Assembly: GCA_016192825.1 (NCBI GenBank)
Contig: JACPTK010000019.1
Span: forward strand, 1-36,594
Origin: Betaproteobacteria bacterium
GTDB taxonomy: Bacteria; Pseudomonadota; Gammaproteobacteria; Burkholderiales; SG8-41
Direction: 5' to 3'
DNA: 36,594 nt
The first letter of the stretch is position 1; each line of letters begins with the position of its first letter. This document shows, one piece after another, positions 7,137 through 14,981 of this stretch. The position numbers were made by a program, and so were the translations under genes. Below the pieces are notes generated by a model. It was not told where the DNA came from. It searched no databases and saw nothing but the letters and a program-made list of their open reading frames with translations.

Positions 7137-8507
7137 CTAACCTCCAATGGTCCGCATTTGAATGGGGAAAAGTGCGCAGGGATCGCCCGCCGGCATCAGG
7201 TGGTAGATGTTGAACTCGTAGACCGCGCCGGCCGCCAGCACATCGGGAGAAAAGGGATGCGCAATGTTGCCGCTGGTGCACAGGATGCCGGGGTAGCGCA
7301 AATGCAGGAAGAATTGCTTTGCGACCCCGCAAACGCTTTTCGCGATCAATTCCGTGCGGCCGACCACGTCGATCAAAACGAAAATCTCGTGTGCCTGCGC
7401 CATGCTGGGCGTGGGCTCCACCGGGCCCAGCACGGCGTCTTTTCCGTAGATTCGGAACGTCAGGGTGTAATCGGACGGATCGATCGAACCCACGAACGTG
7501 CGCGAGACAATCTGCCGGGTTTCCTCGGCAACCGAGTCAGTCGCGGCGATCATGCGCGGATCGCGAATGCCCCCCATCGCGAGGTAACGGAATCCGGTGT
7601 GCCGCGCCCCCTCCAGCTTGACGCAATAGCGGCTGCTCGGGCGCCACACCGAGCCGGTGACGCGCACCCGGCGCTCGTCGATCTGCTCGTAGCGCGACTC
7701 GGCAAGGTCAATGATCCCGCCGGGCTCCTCGAGCTGGAACGGGTCGGACTGCTCATAGAGCGCATGCGCAGCGACGGACACCGGCGTGCAGCGCTGGCGC
7801 GGGTGCATGGACTCAACCACGAAATAGCCGTCCCCCATGACGCCCATCGAGGCATCGCGCCCGCCGGGATCCGCGCATGCCGACGCACATTCGATGAGCT
7901 TCGCCATGTGCATCGTCAGGCCTTTGTCGTAGCCCTTCATCAGCGGGATCGCAGCGAACATGCTGGTATCGCAGGCGCGGCCGGCAATCACAACCTCGGC
8001 GCCCATCTCGATCGCGCGCTGGAAGGGCTCGACCCCCATCTGCGCGACGATACCCGTGGCGCGATCAAGCTCTTCTTCAGTGAGCGCAGGAACCGTACCG
8101 CAAGGCTCGATATCGCCGGCGCGCAGGTGCTTTCGGACGACCTCCTTGGGAATGTCCGCCGGGATCGTTGCCAGGCGCAACTTGATGCCGCGCTCTTTTG
8201 CGACCGATTCCACGACTTCCACGACACCGTCGAGCTGCGAGCGCCGCCCGGCTGTCCCCGCGGAGCCCATCAGCAGCGGCGCGCCGGTCTCCTTCGCCCC
8301 CTCGAGCACCATGCGCAGATCGCGTCGCAGTCCTTCGCCCGCAACGACCATCTCGCCCGAGCCCAGACAGTAGGGCCCCGGATCGATCGAGCCCATATCG
8401 GCGCCGATCACGTCGGGCTGCCGGGCAACGCCGCGCCGAAACGCCTCTTCCGGGATGCCGTAGCCGAGCTGCCCGGAAGCCGCCAGGATTTTCATCTCGG
8501 GCTTCAT
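7137..8507 (-). CDS. AtuA/DUF1446 family protein
   Basis: 456 residues from ATG 8507 (a second ATG four codons later also fits). An ATG at 8654 is open in frame but its first 49 residues are low-complexity and overlap the upstream gene. Family features: early IGADMGSIDPGPYCLGSGE, LLMGSAGTAG and VIAGRACDTSMFAA, all characteristic of acyclic terpene utilisation AtuA (DUF1446, PF07287) proteins. AtuA is needed for citronellol/geraniol catabolism in Pseudomonas, but its reaction is unclear to me. Here no other atu genes occur and the partners are DUF4387 and a B12 mutase, so the substrate is more likely a small carboxylate. The gene lies 3 bases before GlmS and 44 bases after the small barrel protein. 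Confidence 0.85.
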   Translation of the reverse strand: MKPEMKILAASGQLGYGIPEEAFRRGVARQPDVIGADMGSIDPGPYCLGSGEMVVAGEGLRRDLRMVLEGAKETGAPLLMGSAGTAGRRSQLDGVVEVVESVAKERGIKLRLATIPADIPKEVVRKHLRAGDIEPCGTVPALTEEELDRATGIVAQMGVEPFQRAIEMGAEVVIAGRACDTSMFAAIPLMKGYDKGLTMHMAKLIECASACADPGGRDASMGVMGDGYFVVESMHPRQRCTPVSVAAHALYEQSDPFQLEEPGGIIDLAESRYEQIDERRVRVTGSVWRPSSRYCVKLEGARHTGFRYLAMGGIRDPRMIAATDSVAEETRQIVSRTFVGSIDPSDYTLTFRIYGKDAVLGPVEPTPSMAQAHEIFVLIDVVGRTELIAKSVCGVAKQFFLHLRYPGILCTSGNIAHPFSPDVLAAGAVYEFNIYHLMPAGDPCALFPIQMRTIGG

Positions 8508-8551
8508 TGCCCGCGTCGCCGCACGCTGACTGTCATGACGCCCCGGCTCGC

Positions 8552-8851
8552 TCAAAGCGCCATCGGATTGGTGCGCGTCATGGCGATCCGCTCCTGATAT
8601 TCCTTCGGCAGCAGGGCCTCTACCTCGAATGTAGCCGGGACGAACTCGGCCCATTGGTTGAGGAGCTTGTGCACGGTTTCGTGCGAATCGACGTCAAATA
8701 TGATGACTGCCCCGCGACCGAGCTTGGTGTAGACATGCTTGGCCACGCCGCGCTCCACCAGCGCATTGAGCCAATCCCACCACCGCTTCTGATCTTCGCG
8801 GATCGTCGAAGGCTTTTCTGGTTTCGGGGTGCTGATTACCAGGAAATACAT
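8552..8851 (-). CDS. Small dimeric alpha/beta-barrel protein (muconolactone isomerase-like)
   Basis: 99 residues. The pattern MYFLVIS, a helix with WWDWLNALVERGVA, then GAVIIFDVDSHETVHKLLNQW resembles the ferredoxin-like dimeric alpha/beta barrel of muconolactone isomerase and YCII-type proteins. Conservation is weak, so enzymatic isomerase activity is only a possibility. It sits between the SMP-30 lactonase (15-base gap) and AtuA, so it belongs to the operon. A lactone isomerase beside a lactonase would be a sensible pair. Confidence 0.7.
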   Translation of the reverse strand: MYFLVISTPKPEKPSTIREDQKRWWDWLNALVERGVAKHVYTKLGRGAVIIFDVDSHETVHKLLNQWAEFVPATFEVEALLPKEYQERIAMTRTNPMAL

Positions 8852-8866
8852 GCTCGTCTCCGATGG

Positions 8867-9790
8867 TTACTGACGGTAGTACAGCGGCAGCCCCGGCCTC
8901 GGCCAGTCGATCTCCACCAGCTTTCCGGCGTAAGACAAGGTGACATAGACCTTCCTGAGCCCGGGCCCGCCGAAACAGAGGTTAGTAATGTGAGTATCGC
9001 CGGGGACGGGAATGAATTCAGCCGTTCCGGACGGCGTGCATACCGTGACGCCGCCCCGGTCCAGCGTGCCAACGCAGATGTTTCCGTTGGCTTCGACTGC
9101 GAGCGAATCGAAGCGCGCATAGGTCGGCCAGCCGTGGACCAGGCGGCTGCCGTGCGGCGAGTCGTGCGACGCCACTGCCGGCCTGGCGAGTTCGCCGGGG
9201 CCTTTCAGGTCCCACGCCCACAGCCGGGCGGATTCGGTCTCGGCGACGTATAGCGTCTTTCCATCGGGCGACAGGCCTATCCCGTTCGGCTTGTGTATCG
9301 GAAAAATGATCTCCCGGACCATGGACCCGTCGCCCTTCGCATAGCACACGCTACCGCGGTCCCAGTCGCGGTGGCGAGTCTTGCCTGGATCGGTGAAATA
9401 GAATCCCCCGTGGGCATCGAACACGATATCGTTCGGGCCGCGTATTTTGGCGTCGCCAACCTTGTCGTAAAGAACCTCGAATGTCCCGGTGTCGATATCG
9501 ACTCGCTCGACGCGCCCGGTGGTGTAATCATCCGGTGTCCCGGCGGTCACCCACTGCCCGTCGGCGCGCTGCGTGAACTTGAAGCCGCCGTTATTGACCA
9601 CATAGCAGTAGCCGTCAGGCCCCATGGCGGCCCCATTCGGCCCGCCGCCCAGCGTCGCAATAACGGACTTGCGGCCGTCCAGCCAGATGCGGGTGAGCGT
9701 TTTGCGCCGGATTTCGACCACGAGCAGGCTACCGTCGCCGACCCATACCGGCCCTTCGGGAAACCAAAGATCATCGGCAACCACTCGCAT
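8867..9790 (-). CDS. SMP-30/gluconolactonase family lactonase
   Basis: 307 residues, six-bladed beta-propeller of the SMP-30/gluconolactonase/LRE family. The divalent-metal ligands are visible: Glu12 in FPEGPVW, Asn120 in RGPNDIVFD, Asn169 in KPNGIGLSPDG and Asp228 in FDSLAVEANGN. These enzymes hydrolyse sugar or other lactones with Ca or Zn. No signal peptide is seen, so it is cytoplasmic. It is the first gene of the long minus-strand operon and faces the LysR regulator across 355 bases. The lactone substrate cannot be told from sequence. Confidence 0.9.
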   Translation of the reverse strand: MRVVADDLWFPEGPVWVGDGSLLVVEIRRKTLTRIWLDGRKSVIATLGGGPNGAAMGPDGYCYVVNNGGFKFTQRADGQWVTAGTPDDYTTGRVERVDIDTGTFEVLYDKVGDAKIRGPNDIVFDAHGGFYFTDPGKTRHRDWDRGSVCYAKGDGSMVREIIFPIHKPNGIGLSPDGKTLYVAETESARLWAWDLKGPGELARPAVASHDSPHGSRLVHGWPTYARFDSLAVEANGNICVGTLDRGGVTVCTPSGTAEFIPVPGDTHITNLCFGGPGLRKVYVTLSYAGKLVEIDWPRPGLPLYYRQ

Positions 9791-10145
9791 ATGAGCGCCT
9801 TTCTCCTCCGGGTGAAACGCCCTGGCGCCGGCTCGCGGCGGATCCGCCGTCCTCTTGATGCATGCAGTGACATTGTTTACGTCGAATGCGGCGTGCGGGG
9901 GATTGGCGCACGTTGCTGCTGCACGCGACGGGCCGGTCCGCCTTGAGCTTCGCGCCCGAGCGTCCCTGCGTCCTGTCCTGGACTACCGGAGTGGAATTGT
10001 CCGGGCTCTTCGGCCCGCGTTGCAAATCATGAATTTTGGCCGGACCATAACTCTTTGTGATAGCTTCGAGGTGCGGTCCAGCCGGTGTGATGGTTCGTCG
10101 CTTCCGTCTCATGGCCGGCGTCGCCGCATCGGTGCCTCAGCGACT
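9791..10145. promoter_or_regulatory. Divergent control region of mutase operon and LysR gene
   Basis: 355 bases between the lactonase start (minus) and the LysR start (plus). It carries a T-N11-A dyad at 10047-10061. No gene and no heptad repeats are seen. Divergent placement is the standard arrangement for a LysR regulator and its target operon. Confidence 0.6.
10047..10061. promoter_or_regulatory. Candidate LysR operator 1
   Basis: ATAACTCTTTGTGAT fits the LysR-type T-N11-A pattern (T 10048, A 10060) with an imperfect ATAAC/GTGAT dyad. It matches the second site at 11114-11128 in 11 of 15 positions. It lies 85 bases before the LysR ATG. Confidence 0.5.
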
Positions 10146-11039
10146 ATGAATCTGAAACAACTGGAAGTCTTCCACGCGATCATGCAGGCGGGTTCGGTCA
10201 CAGCCGCCGCCCGCAACCTGAACGTGTCTCAGCCTGCCGTGAGCAACGTCCTGAAGCACGTCGAGCAACAACTCGGGTTCAAGCTTTTCGAGCGCATCGG
10301 CGGACGGTTGCACCCCACGGCCGAGGCGAACGACTTGTTGCCCGACGTGAACGATATTTTCGGCCGCGTCGGCACGCTGAATCGCATCGTTCAGGAAATG
10401 CGCGACGGCAGGAGCGGCCGGCTCGTTATCGCCACATCCCCCACCCTGGTCCACGCTTTCCTGCCGCGTGCGATAGCGCGGTTCCGCGAGCGCAGCCCGG
10501 CAGTGCAAGTGTCCATCCAGTCCCTGCCGACACCGCTCGCGGTCGAGCGGGTTGCACGCCGCGAAGTCGACATGGGCATCGTATACGCGCCGGTGGCCGA
10601 TTCCGCCGTGGAGTCTGAGGAGATCTACACCACGGAGATAGCCTGCGTGGTCCCGAAGGATCATCACCTTGCAAAAAGACGCCATGTCAGCGCGGACAGT
10701 CTGCGCGGCGTGTCGGTGATTTCTCTCGGAGCCACGACACGGCTTGGCATGCTGATCGAGGAGGCATGCAGAAAAGCGCGCGTCCCGGCTCCGGCGGTCG
10801 GCATCGAAGCAAGCTCGTCGCTGGCTGCGTGCCTTATGGTCAGCGAAGGGGCAGGAATCGCGCTTGTGGACCGAGTCACCTCGTTCTCCGGCAAATTCGG
10901 AGATCTGGCATTTCGCCCCTTGCGGCCGCGAATCGGCGTGGCCGTGCATTTGATCTACCCGCGCGACCGGCCGCGCTCGCGCGCCGCGGTTCGTCTGTCC
11001 GAGCAGCTTCGAAGGATCACACGAAAGGTCAAGCCCTGA
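10146..11039 (+). CDS. LysR-family transcriptional regulator
   Basis: 297 residues from ATG 10146, where the canonical LysR N-terminus MNLKQLEVFHAIMQAGSVTA begins; longer in-frame starts add only low-complexity sequence. Winged helix-turn-helix at about 1-60 (AARNLNVSQPAVSNVLKHVE), linker helix, then a two-lobed ligand domain (about 90-295) with VDMGIVYAP. It is divergent from the mutase operon and followed after 157 bases by the Bug/hydrolase operon. The shared dyads before both operons suggest that it controls both, probably in response to a pathway carboxylate. Confidence 0.92.
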   Translation: MNLKQLEVFHAIMQAGSVTAAARNLNVSQPAVSNVLKHVEQQLGFKLFERIGGRLHPTAEANDLLPDVNDIFGRVGTLNRIVQEMRDGRSGRLVIATSPTLVHAFLPRAIARFRERSPAVQVSIQSLPTPLAVERVARREVDMGIVYAPVADSAVESEEIYTTEIACVVPKDHHLAKRRHVSADSLRGVSVISLGATTRLGMLIEEACRKARVPAPAVGIEASSSLAACLMVSEGAGIALVDRVTSFSGKFGDLAFRPLRPRIGVAVHLIYPRDRPRSRAAVRLSEQLRRITRKVKP

Positions 11040-11113
11040 GCAGGACGGTTGTCGCTCGACCGGTGCGGTGCCCATTTCCAAGCGCGCCGCGCATCATATA
11101 TGTTCGGTCGCGC

Positions 11114-11128
11114 ATCAGGTTTTGTGAT
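11114..11128. promoter_or_regulatory. Candidate LysR operator 2
   Basis: ATCAGGTTTTGTGAT, again T-N11-A (T 11115, A 11127) with an ATCAG/GTGAT dyad. It lies 69 bases before the GTG start of the next Bug gene and shares TTTGTGAT with site 1. Confidence 0.5.
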
Positions 11129-11196
11129 ACTGTGGATTTCTCGGGCGGTACGCGGTATATAACCTGCCATTGTCCATCAAACTATGGTAGTTAACT

Positions 11197-12183
11197 GTGA
11201 ATACTACCGCTATCAATCGTTCGGTCTGCCCGCTCATCGTTGCATTCGCGGCGGCGCTCCTTCCTGCTGCCGCGCAAGGTCAGGCTTATCCCGTCAAGCC
11301 CGTAAAAATCGTCGTGGGCTCTGCAGCGGGCGGCCCCATCGACCTGGTTGCGCGCCTCACGGCGCAGAAACTCTCCGAGGCATTCAATCAGCAGTTCATC
11401 GTCGAAAACCGGCTCGGCGCGGGCGGCACCATCGCTGGCGAGTACGTGGCGAAGGCCGCGCGCGACGGCTACACCCTGTACACGGGAAGCGCGGCGACCT
11501 TGTGCATTGCGCCCGCCGTGTATCCAAAACTCGGCTACGATCCGATCGCGGACTTCTCTCCGATCAGCGTAATCGCAGGCAGTGCGTTCGTAATGGTCTT
11601 GCATCCCTCGATTCCGGTTCGTTCGTTGAAGGAGTTCGTTGCCCTGGCCAAGGCCCGGCCCGGACAATTGCGTTTCGGCTCCGCCGGCAGTGGTTCCGGC
11701 ACCCATCTCTCGGCAGAGTTGTTCAAGAGCATGGCGAAAATCGATGTCTCGCACGTGCCCTACAAAGGGGGGGCCCCGGCGATCATCGACGTGCTGCGCG
11801 GAGAGATCGAGTTCATGTTTGCGACTGTCGGGAGCGCGCTGCCGCATGTCAAGGCGGGAAAACTGCGCGCGCTCGGCGTGACAGGATCGGAGCGCTCTTC
11901 ATTGATGCGCGGCGTGCCCACGATTGCTGAAGGGGGCGTTGCGGGTTACGAATCGACGACGTGGTTCGGCTTGCTCGGTCCAGCCGGCGTACCGGGCGAC
12001 AGTGTCGACCGGCTCGGCGCGGCGATTCGCAAGGCGGTCGGCAGCGAGGAATTCAGACAGCGGATGCTGGCCCAAGCCCTCGAGCCGATCGGCAATACGC
12101 CGGACCAGTTCGCCCAGTTGATCAAGCGCGAGCTGCCCAAGTGGGCAAATGTCGTGCGGGCGTCCAAGGCACGGGCGGATTAA
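11197..12183 (+). CDS. Bug/TctC-type periplasmic solute receptor
   Basis: 328 residues from GTG 11197 with GGTAG just upstream. Signal peptide with Ala-rich core ends near AAAQGQA. Family motifs YPVKPVKIVVGSAAGGPID, VENRLGAGGTIAG and RDGYTLYTG are present. In this copy the usual P-PPGG loop reads SAAGGP, a small change in the ligand loop. It is the first gene of the plus-strand operon, 12 bases before a Ser-type alpha/beta hydrolase. No transporter membrane genes are present. Confidence 0.92.
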   Translation: MNTTAINRSVCPLIVAFAAALLPAAAQGQAYPVKPVKIVVGSAAGGPIDLVARLTAQKLSEAFNQQFIVENRLGAGGTIAGEYVAKAARDGYTLYTGSAATLCIAPAVYPKLGYDPIADFSPISVIAGSAFVMVLHPSIPVRSLKEFVALAKARPGQLRFGSAGSGSGTHLSAELFKSMAKIDVSHVPYKGGAPAIIDVLRGEIEFMFATVGSALPHVKAGKLRALGVTGSERSSLMRGVPTIAEGGVAGYESTTWFGLLGPAGVPGDSVDRLGAAIRKAVGSEEFRQRMLAQALEPIGNTPDQFAQLIKRELPKWANVVRASKARAD

Positions 12184-12195
12184 GCGCGGGAAGTC

Positions 12196-13041
12196 ATGTC
12201 ATTCCAAACCGTTCGGGTTGGCGATATCGACATTCGCTATGAACTGGCGGACTACACCCTGCCTTGGCGCAGGGATCCGCCTGAAACCGTCCTCCTCCAT
12301 CACGGCTACGCCCGTAACATGCTGTTCTGGCAGCCACTGGTGCCGCTGCTTGCCGGCAGTCGCCGGGTGCTGAGATTCGACGCGCGCGGGTGCGGCGAGA
12401 CGACACAGTCGCCGCCTGGACGCGTCTATTCATTTGAGCAATTCGTGAACGATGCGACCGGCCTCATGGATGCGCTCGGAATTGAGAGTGTCCATTGGGT
12501 TGGAGAATCCTCCGGCGGCATCGTTGGGTTGTGCGCCGCGCTGACCCGCGCCGCGCGCCTGCAGACTCTCACGCTTTGCGATACGCCGTTCAAAAGGTCC
12601 TCGGATATCGCGACAACGTATGCCGTCGGTGAATCGGATCGCGCTGCCGCTTTCGAGAAATACGGCGTAGGAGGCTGGTGCCGCAAGACTCTGTCGTACC
12701 GTCTCGATACGACCAAGGCAACGCCGGAGTTGTGCGAGTGGTATATCGCGCAGATGGACCGGATACCCAAGCCAATCGCAGTGGCGCTCGAGCGCATGAT
12801 CGGACAGGGGGATTTATGGCCGCGGCTGCCGGAAATCACGACGCCAACGCTGATTCTCGCCGGCGAGAAAAGCCCGATTGCCACGGAGTCGTTGATGCAG
12901 AGCATGCGCGAGCGGATGCCCGCAGCGAAGAGCGTCACGCTGCGCGGCTACGGACACGGCGTGAATTTGCTGGCGCCCGAAGAGTGCGCGCGGGAAATCA
13001 AGGCGTTCATCGAGTCACAGCGCAAGCGGGTTGCTGCTTAG
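12196..13041 (+). CDS. Alpha/beta hydrolase with intact catalytic Ser
   Basis: 281 residues. Oxyanion-region motif LLHHGYARN is at 33-41 and the nucleophile elbow GESSG at 103-107 has Ser105. A late His lies in GYGHGVN. The general look is that of 3-oxoadipate enol-lactonase or related carbon-ester hydrolases, but no specific substrate can be assigned. It follows a Bug gene by 12 bases and precedes another Bug gene by 41 bases, so it is part of a four-gene operon. It is the control case showing that the Lys replacement in its two neighbours is not general to this locus. Confidence 0.88.
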   Translation: MSFQTVRVGDIDIRYELADYTLPWRRDPPETVLLHHGYARNMLFWQPLVPLLAGSRRVLRFDARGCGETTQSPPGRVYSFEQFVNDATGLMDALGIESVHWVGESSGGIVGLCAALTRAARLQTLTLCDTPFKRSSDIATTYAVGESDRAAAFEKYGVGGWCRKTLSYRLDTTKATPELCEWYIAQMDRIPKPIAVALERMIGQGDLWPRLPEITTPTLILAGEKSPIATESLMQSMRERMPAAKSVTLRGYGHGVNLLAPEECAREIKAFIESQRKRVAA

Positions 13042-13082
13042 CTGCGACCATACCCCCTCATTTTCTTCCACTTGTCCTCCCC

Positions 13083-14048
13083 ATGAAGACTCTGGCACTC
13101 GCGATCCTTGCTTTCCCGTTGCTCTCGACGCCGTTCGCTCATTCCGCTGAGACTTACCCGGTGCGCCCGATCAGGTTCGTGGTGCCGACCGGAGCAGGCG
13201 GCATCACCGATATCCTCGCGCGCATGATCGGCCAGCGGCTCGGCGAGAGGCTGGGCCAGCAGATCGTCATCGACAACCGGCCGGGGTCGAACGGCATCGT
13301 TGGCACCCAGTTGGTCGCGACCGCCACGCCCGACGGTTACACATTGGTCATGGTGTACCCGGCGCATCCGGTGAACCCGAGCCTCGTTGCGAAGCTGCCT
13401 TACGACACCGTGAAGGACTTCGCGCCCATCACGATGGTCAGCGCGGTGGGGCTGCTGCTGGTGACCAATCCTTCGCTGCCTGCCAAGTCCGTGCGCGAAC
13501 TGATCGCACTGGCGAAACAGCAACCCGGCCGGATCAACTACGGCGCGGTGGGAACGGGGAGCCTGGGGCATCTTGGCGCAGAGCTCTTCCGCTCCCAGAC
13601 CGGCGCCGACATTACGCACGTCGCCTACAAGAGCTCGCCCCAGATAATGACGGCGCTCCTGTCCAACGAGATCAGCGTCTATTTTGTGGCGACCATGAGC
13701 ACCGCGGTACCGCTGGTCAAAGCCGGTAAGATACGGGCGCTCGGTGTGAGCAGCATGCAATCCCTGAAAATCCTGCCCGATGTCCCGCCGATCGCCGACA
13801 CGGTGCCCGGATTTGACGTCAAGGGATGGAACGGCATCCTTGGCCCCGCCAGGATGCCGCGGCCGATCGTGGCGAAGCTGTCCCGCGAGATCGCGCAGAT
13901 TGTCCACACGGCAGAATTCACCCAGCGCCTCGAACGAGAGGGCGCGACGCCTATTGGCAACACGCCCGAGCAGTTCGCCGCCATCATCCGAGCGGACATT
14001 GCGAAGTGGGCGAAAGTAATCAAGGCCGCGGGAATCCGCGCCCACTGA
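13083..14048 (+). CDS. Bug/TctC-type periplasmic solute receptor
   Basis: 321 residues from ATG 13083, where a signal peptide (MKTLALAILAFPLLSTPFAHSA) begins; upstream in-frame residues are not Bug-like. Motifs YPVRPIRFVVPTGAGGITD, IDNRPGSNGIVG and PDGYTLVM identify the family. It lies third in the operon LysR-adjacent Bug, hydrolase, Bug, hydrolase, with 14 bases to the next gene. It differs clearly from the first Bug of the operon, so the two probably bind different ligands. Confidence 0.92.
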   Translation: MKTLALAILAFPLLSTPFAHSAETYPVRPIRFVVPTGAGGITDILARMIGQRLGERLGQQIVIDNRPGSNGIVGTQLVATATPDGYTLVMVYPAHPVNPSLVAKLPYDTVKDFAPITMVSAVGLLLVTNPSLPAKSVRELIALAKQQPGRINYGAVGTGSLGHLGAELFRSQTGADITHVAYKSSPQIMTALLSNEISVYFVATMSTAVPLVKAGKIRALGVSSMQSLKILPDVPPIADTVPGFDVKGWNGILGPARMPRPIVAKLSREIAQIVHTAEFTQRLEREGATPIGNTPEQFAAIIRADIAKWAKVIKAAGIRAH

Positions 14049-14062
14049 ACGGCGCGACACCC

Positions 14063-14881
14063 ATGGCGATCGCGTCCTTTTCGCCCGACCTCCAAATGCA
14101 CTACGAGGTCGATGATTTCGCCGAACCGTGGCGCGAACACGAAACGGTGTTGCTGCTGCACGGCAATGCGGAAAGCGGCGAGGTGTGGTACGGCTGGGTA
14201 CCGCACCTTGCAGCGGAGTTGCGCGTCGTGCGTCCCGACATGCGCGGCTTCGGACGCTCGACCCCGATGCCGCGGGATTATCCGTGGTCGCCCAGCCGCA
14301 TTGCAGACGACTATCTCGCGCTGATGGACAGGCTGGGTGTCGAACGCTTCCACCTGGTAGGCGCAAAGGTGGGAGGCACCATGGCGCTTCGCTTCGCCGC
14401 GCGCCATTCCTCGCGAGTACAGACGCTCACGGTGCTGGCACCTCCGGTGCGCGCAGCAGACTCGGCCGCGCGTTACGTTTCATGGGTTGCCGATATCGAG
14501 CGGAACGGCGTGGAAGCATGGGCGCGTGCCACCATGTCGGGGAGGCTTGGCCCGGACTTCCCTGCCGAAGGCTCGGAATGGTGGATCAAACTGATGGGGC
14601 GCACGCCGCTGTCGACACAGCTCGGGTTCCTTGCGGCCGTGCCCAAAGTCGATGTGACGCCGGATCTGCCTGCTATCCGCTGCCCGACAATGGTGATTAC
14701 CACGGGTGACAACCCGCTGTATCCGCTCGCCACCGTTCAGGCCTGGCAGCGCCAGATTCCCGACTCGCGGCTGCTGACCGTGCCCGGCAATTCCTATCAC
14801 ATCGCAGCAACAGCTGCGGCTCAATGCGCCCGAGCGACGCTGGAGTTCATACGGTCCGGTCCTAAAAGGCGTGATCCGTGA
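14063..14881 (+). CDS. Alpha/beta hydrolase with Lys at the nucleophile position
   Basis: 272 residues from ATG 14063. It is a close paralogue of the gene at 1577-2446, aligning without gaps for the first 100 residues (EVDDFAEPWREHETVLLLHG). The elbow is GAKVG (100-104) with Lys102; His246 in SYHIA is kept, and an Asp is available in TTGDNPL. It ends the plus-strand operon, following a Bug gene as its paralogue does. Its last codons and stop (RRDP, TGA) are made from a heptad repeat (GTGATCC units). The reaction is unknown; hydrolysis by the usual Ser mechanism is not possible. Confidence 0.87.
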   Translation: MAIASFSPDLQMHYEVDDFAEPWREHETVLLLHGNAESGEVWYGWVPHLAAELRVVRPDMRGFGRSTPMPRDYPWSPSRIADDYLALMDRLGVERFHLVGAKVGGTMALRFAARHSSRVQTLTVLAPPVRAADSAARYVSWVADIERNGVEAWARATMSGRLGPDFPAEGSEWWIKLMGRTPLSTQLGFLAAVPKVDVTPDLPAIRCPTMVITTGDNPLYPLATVQAWQRQIPDSRLLTVPGNSYHIAATAAAQCARATLEFIRSGPKRRDP

Positions 14882-14961
14882 GCCGTGATCCGACTCACGC
14901 GCAAATGCGTGACTCGTGATTCAACGCGCAACCCGCATCCCGTATCCCGCAACCCGCATCA
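14871..14961. repeat. Heptad arrays, GTGANCC and CGYAWCC units
   Basis: Three 7-base units (GTGATCC, GTGAGCC, GTGATCC) at 14871-14891 run through the stop of the upstream gene. A second exact array of five units (CGCAACC, CGCATCC, CGTATCC, CGCAACC, CGCATCA) fills 14927-14961. The arrays sit between convergent genes, at the right border of the catabolic island. Confidence 0.8.
14892..14915. terminator. Hairpin between convergent genes
   Basis: TCACGC and GCGTGA arms (six pairs) around a 6-base loop, extended by two further pairs after one mismatch. No T run follows. It could end transcription from both sides, but it also overlaps the repeat array. Confidence 0.35.
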
Positions 14962-14981
14962 AAACTTCCTCATCCCTCCGC

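Noticed and set aside
7137-8654. Longer start at 8654 for the AtuA-family gene
   Set aside because: The extra 49 residues are low-complexity, overlap the upstream gene and do not resemble the family; the conserved N-terminus begins near 8507.
2459-14048. Complete tripartite tricarboxylate transporter
   Set aside because: Only the receptor (TctC/Bug) component is found; no TctA- or TctB-like membrane gene is in the window.
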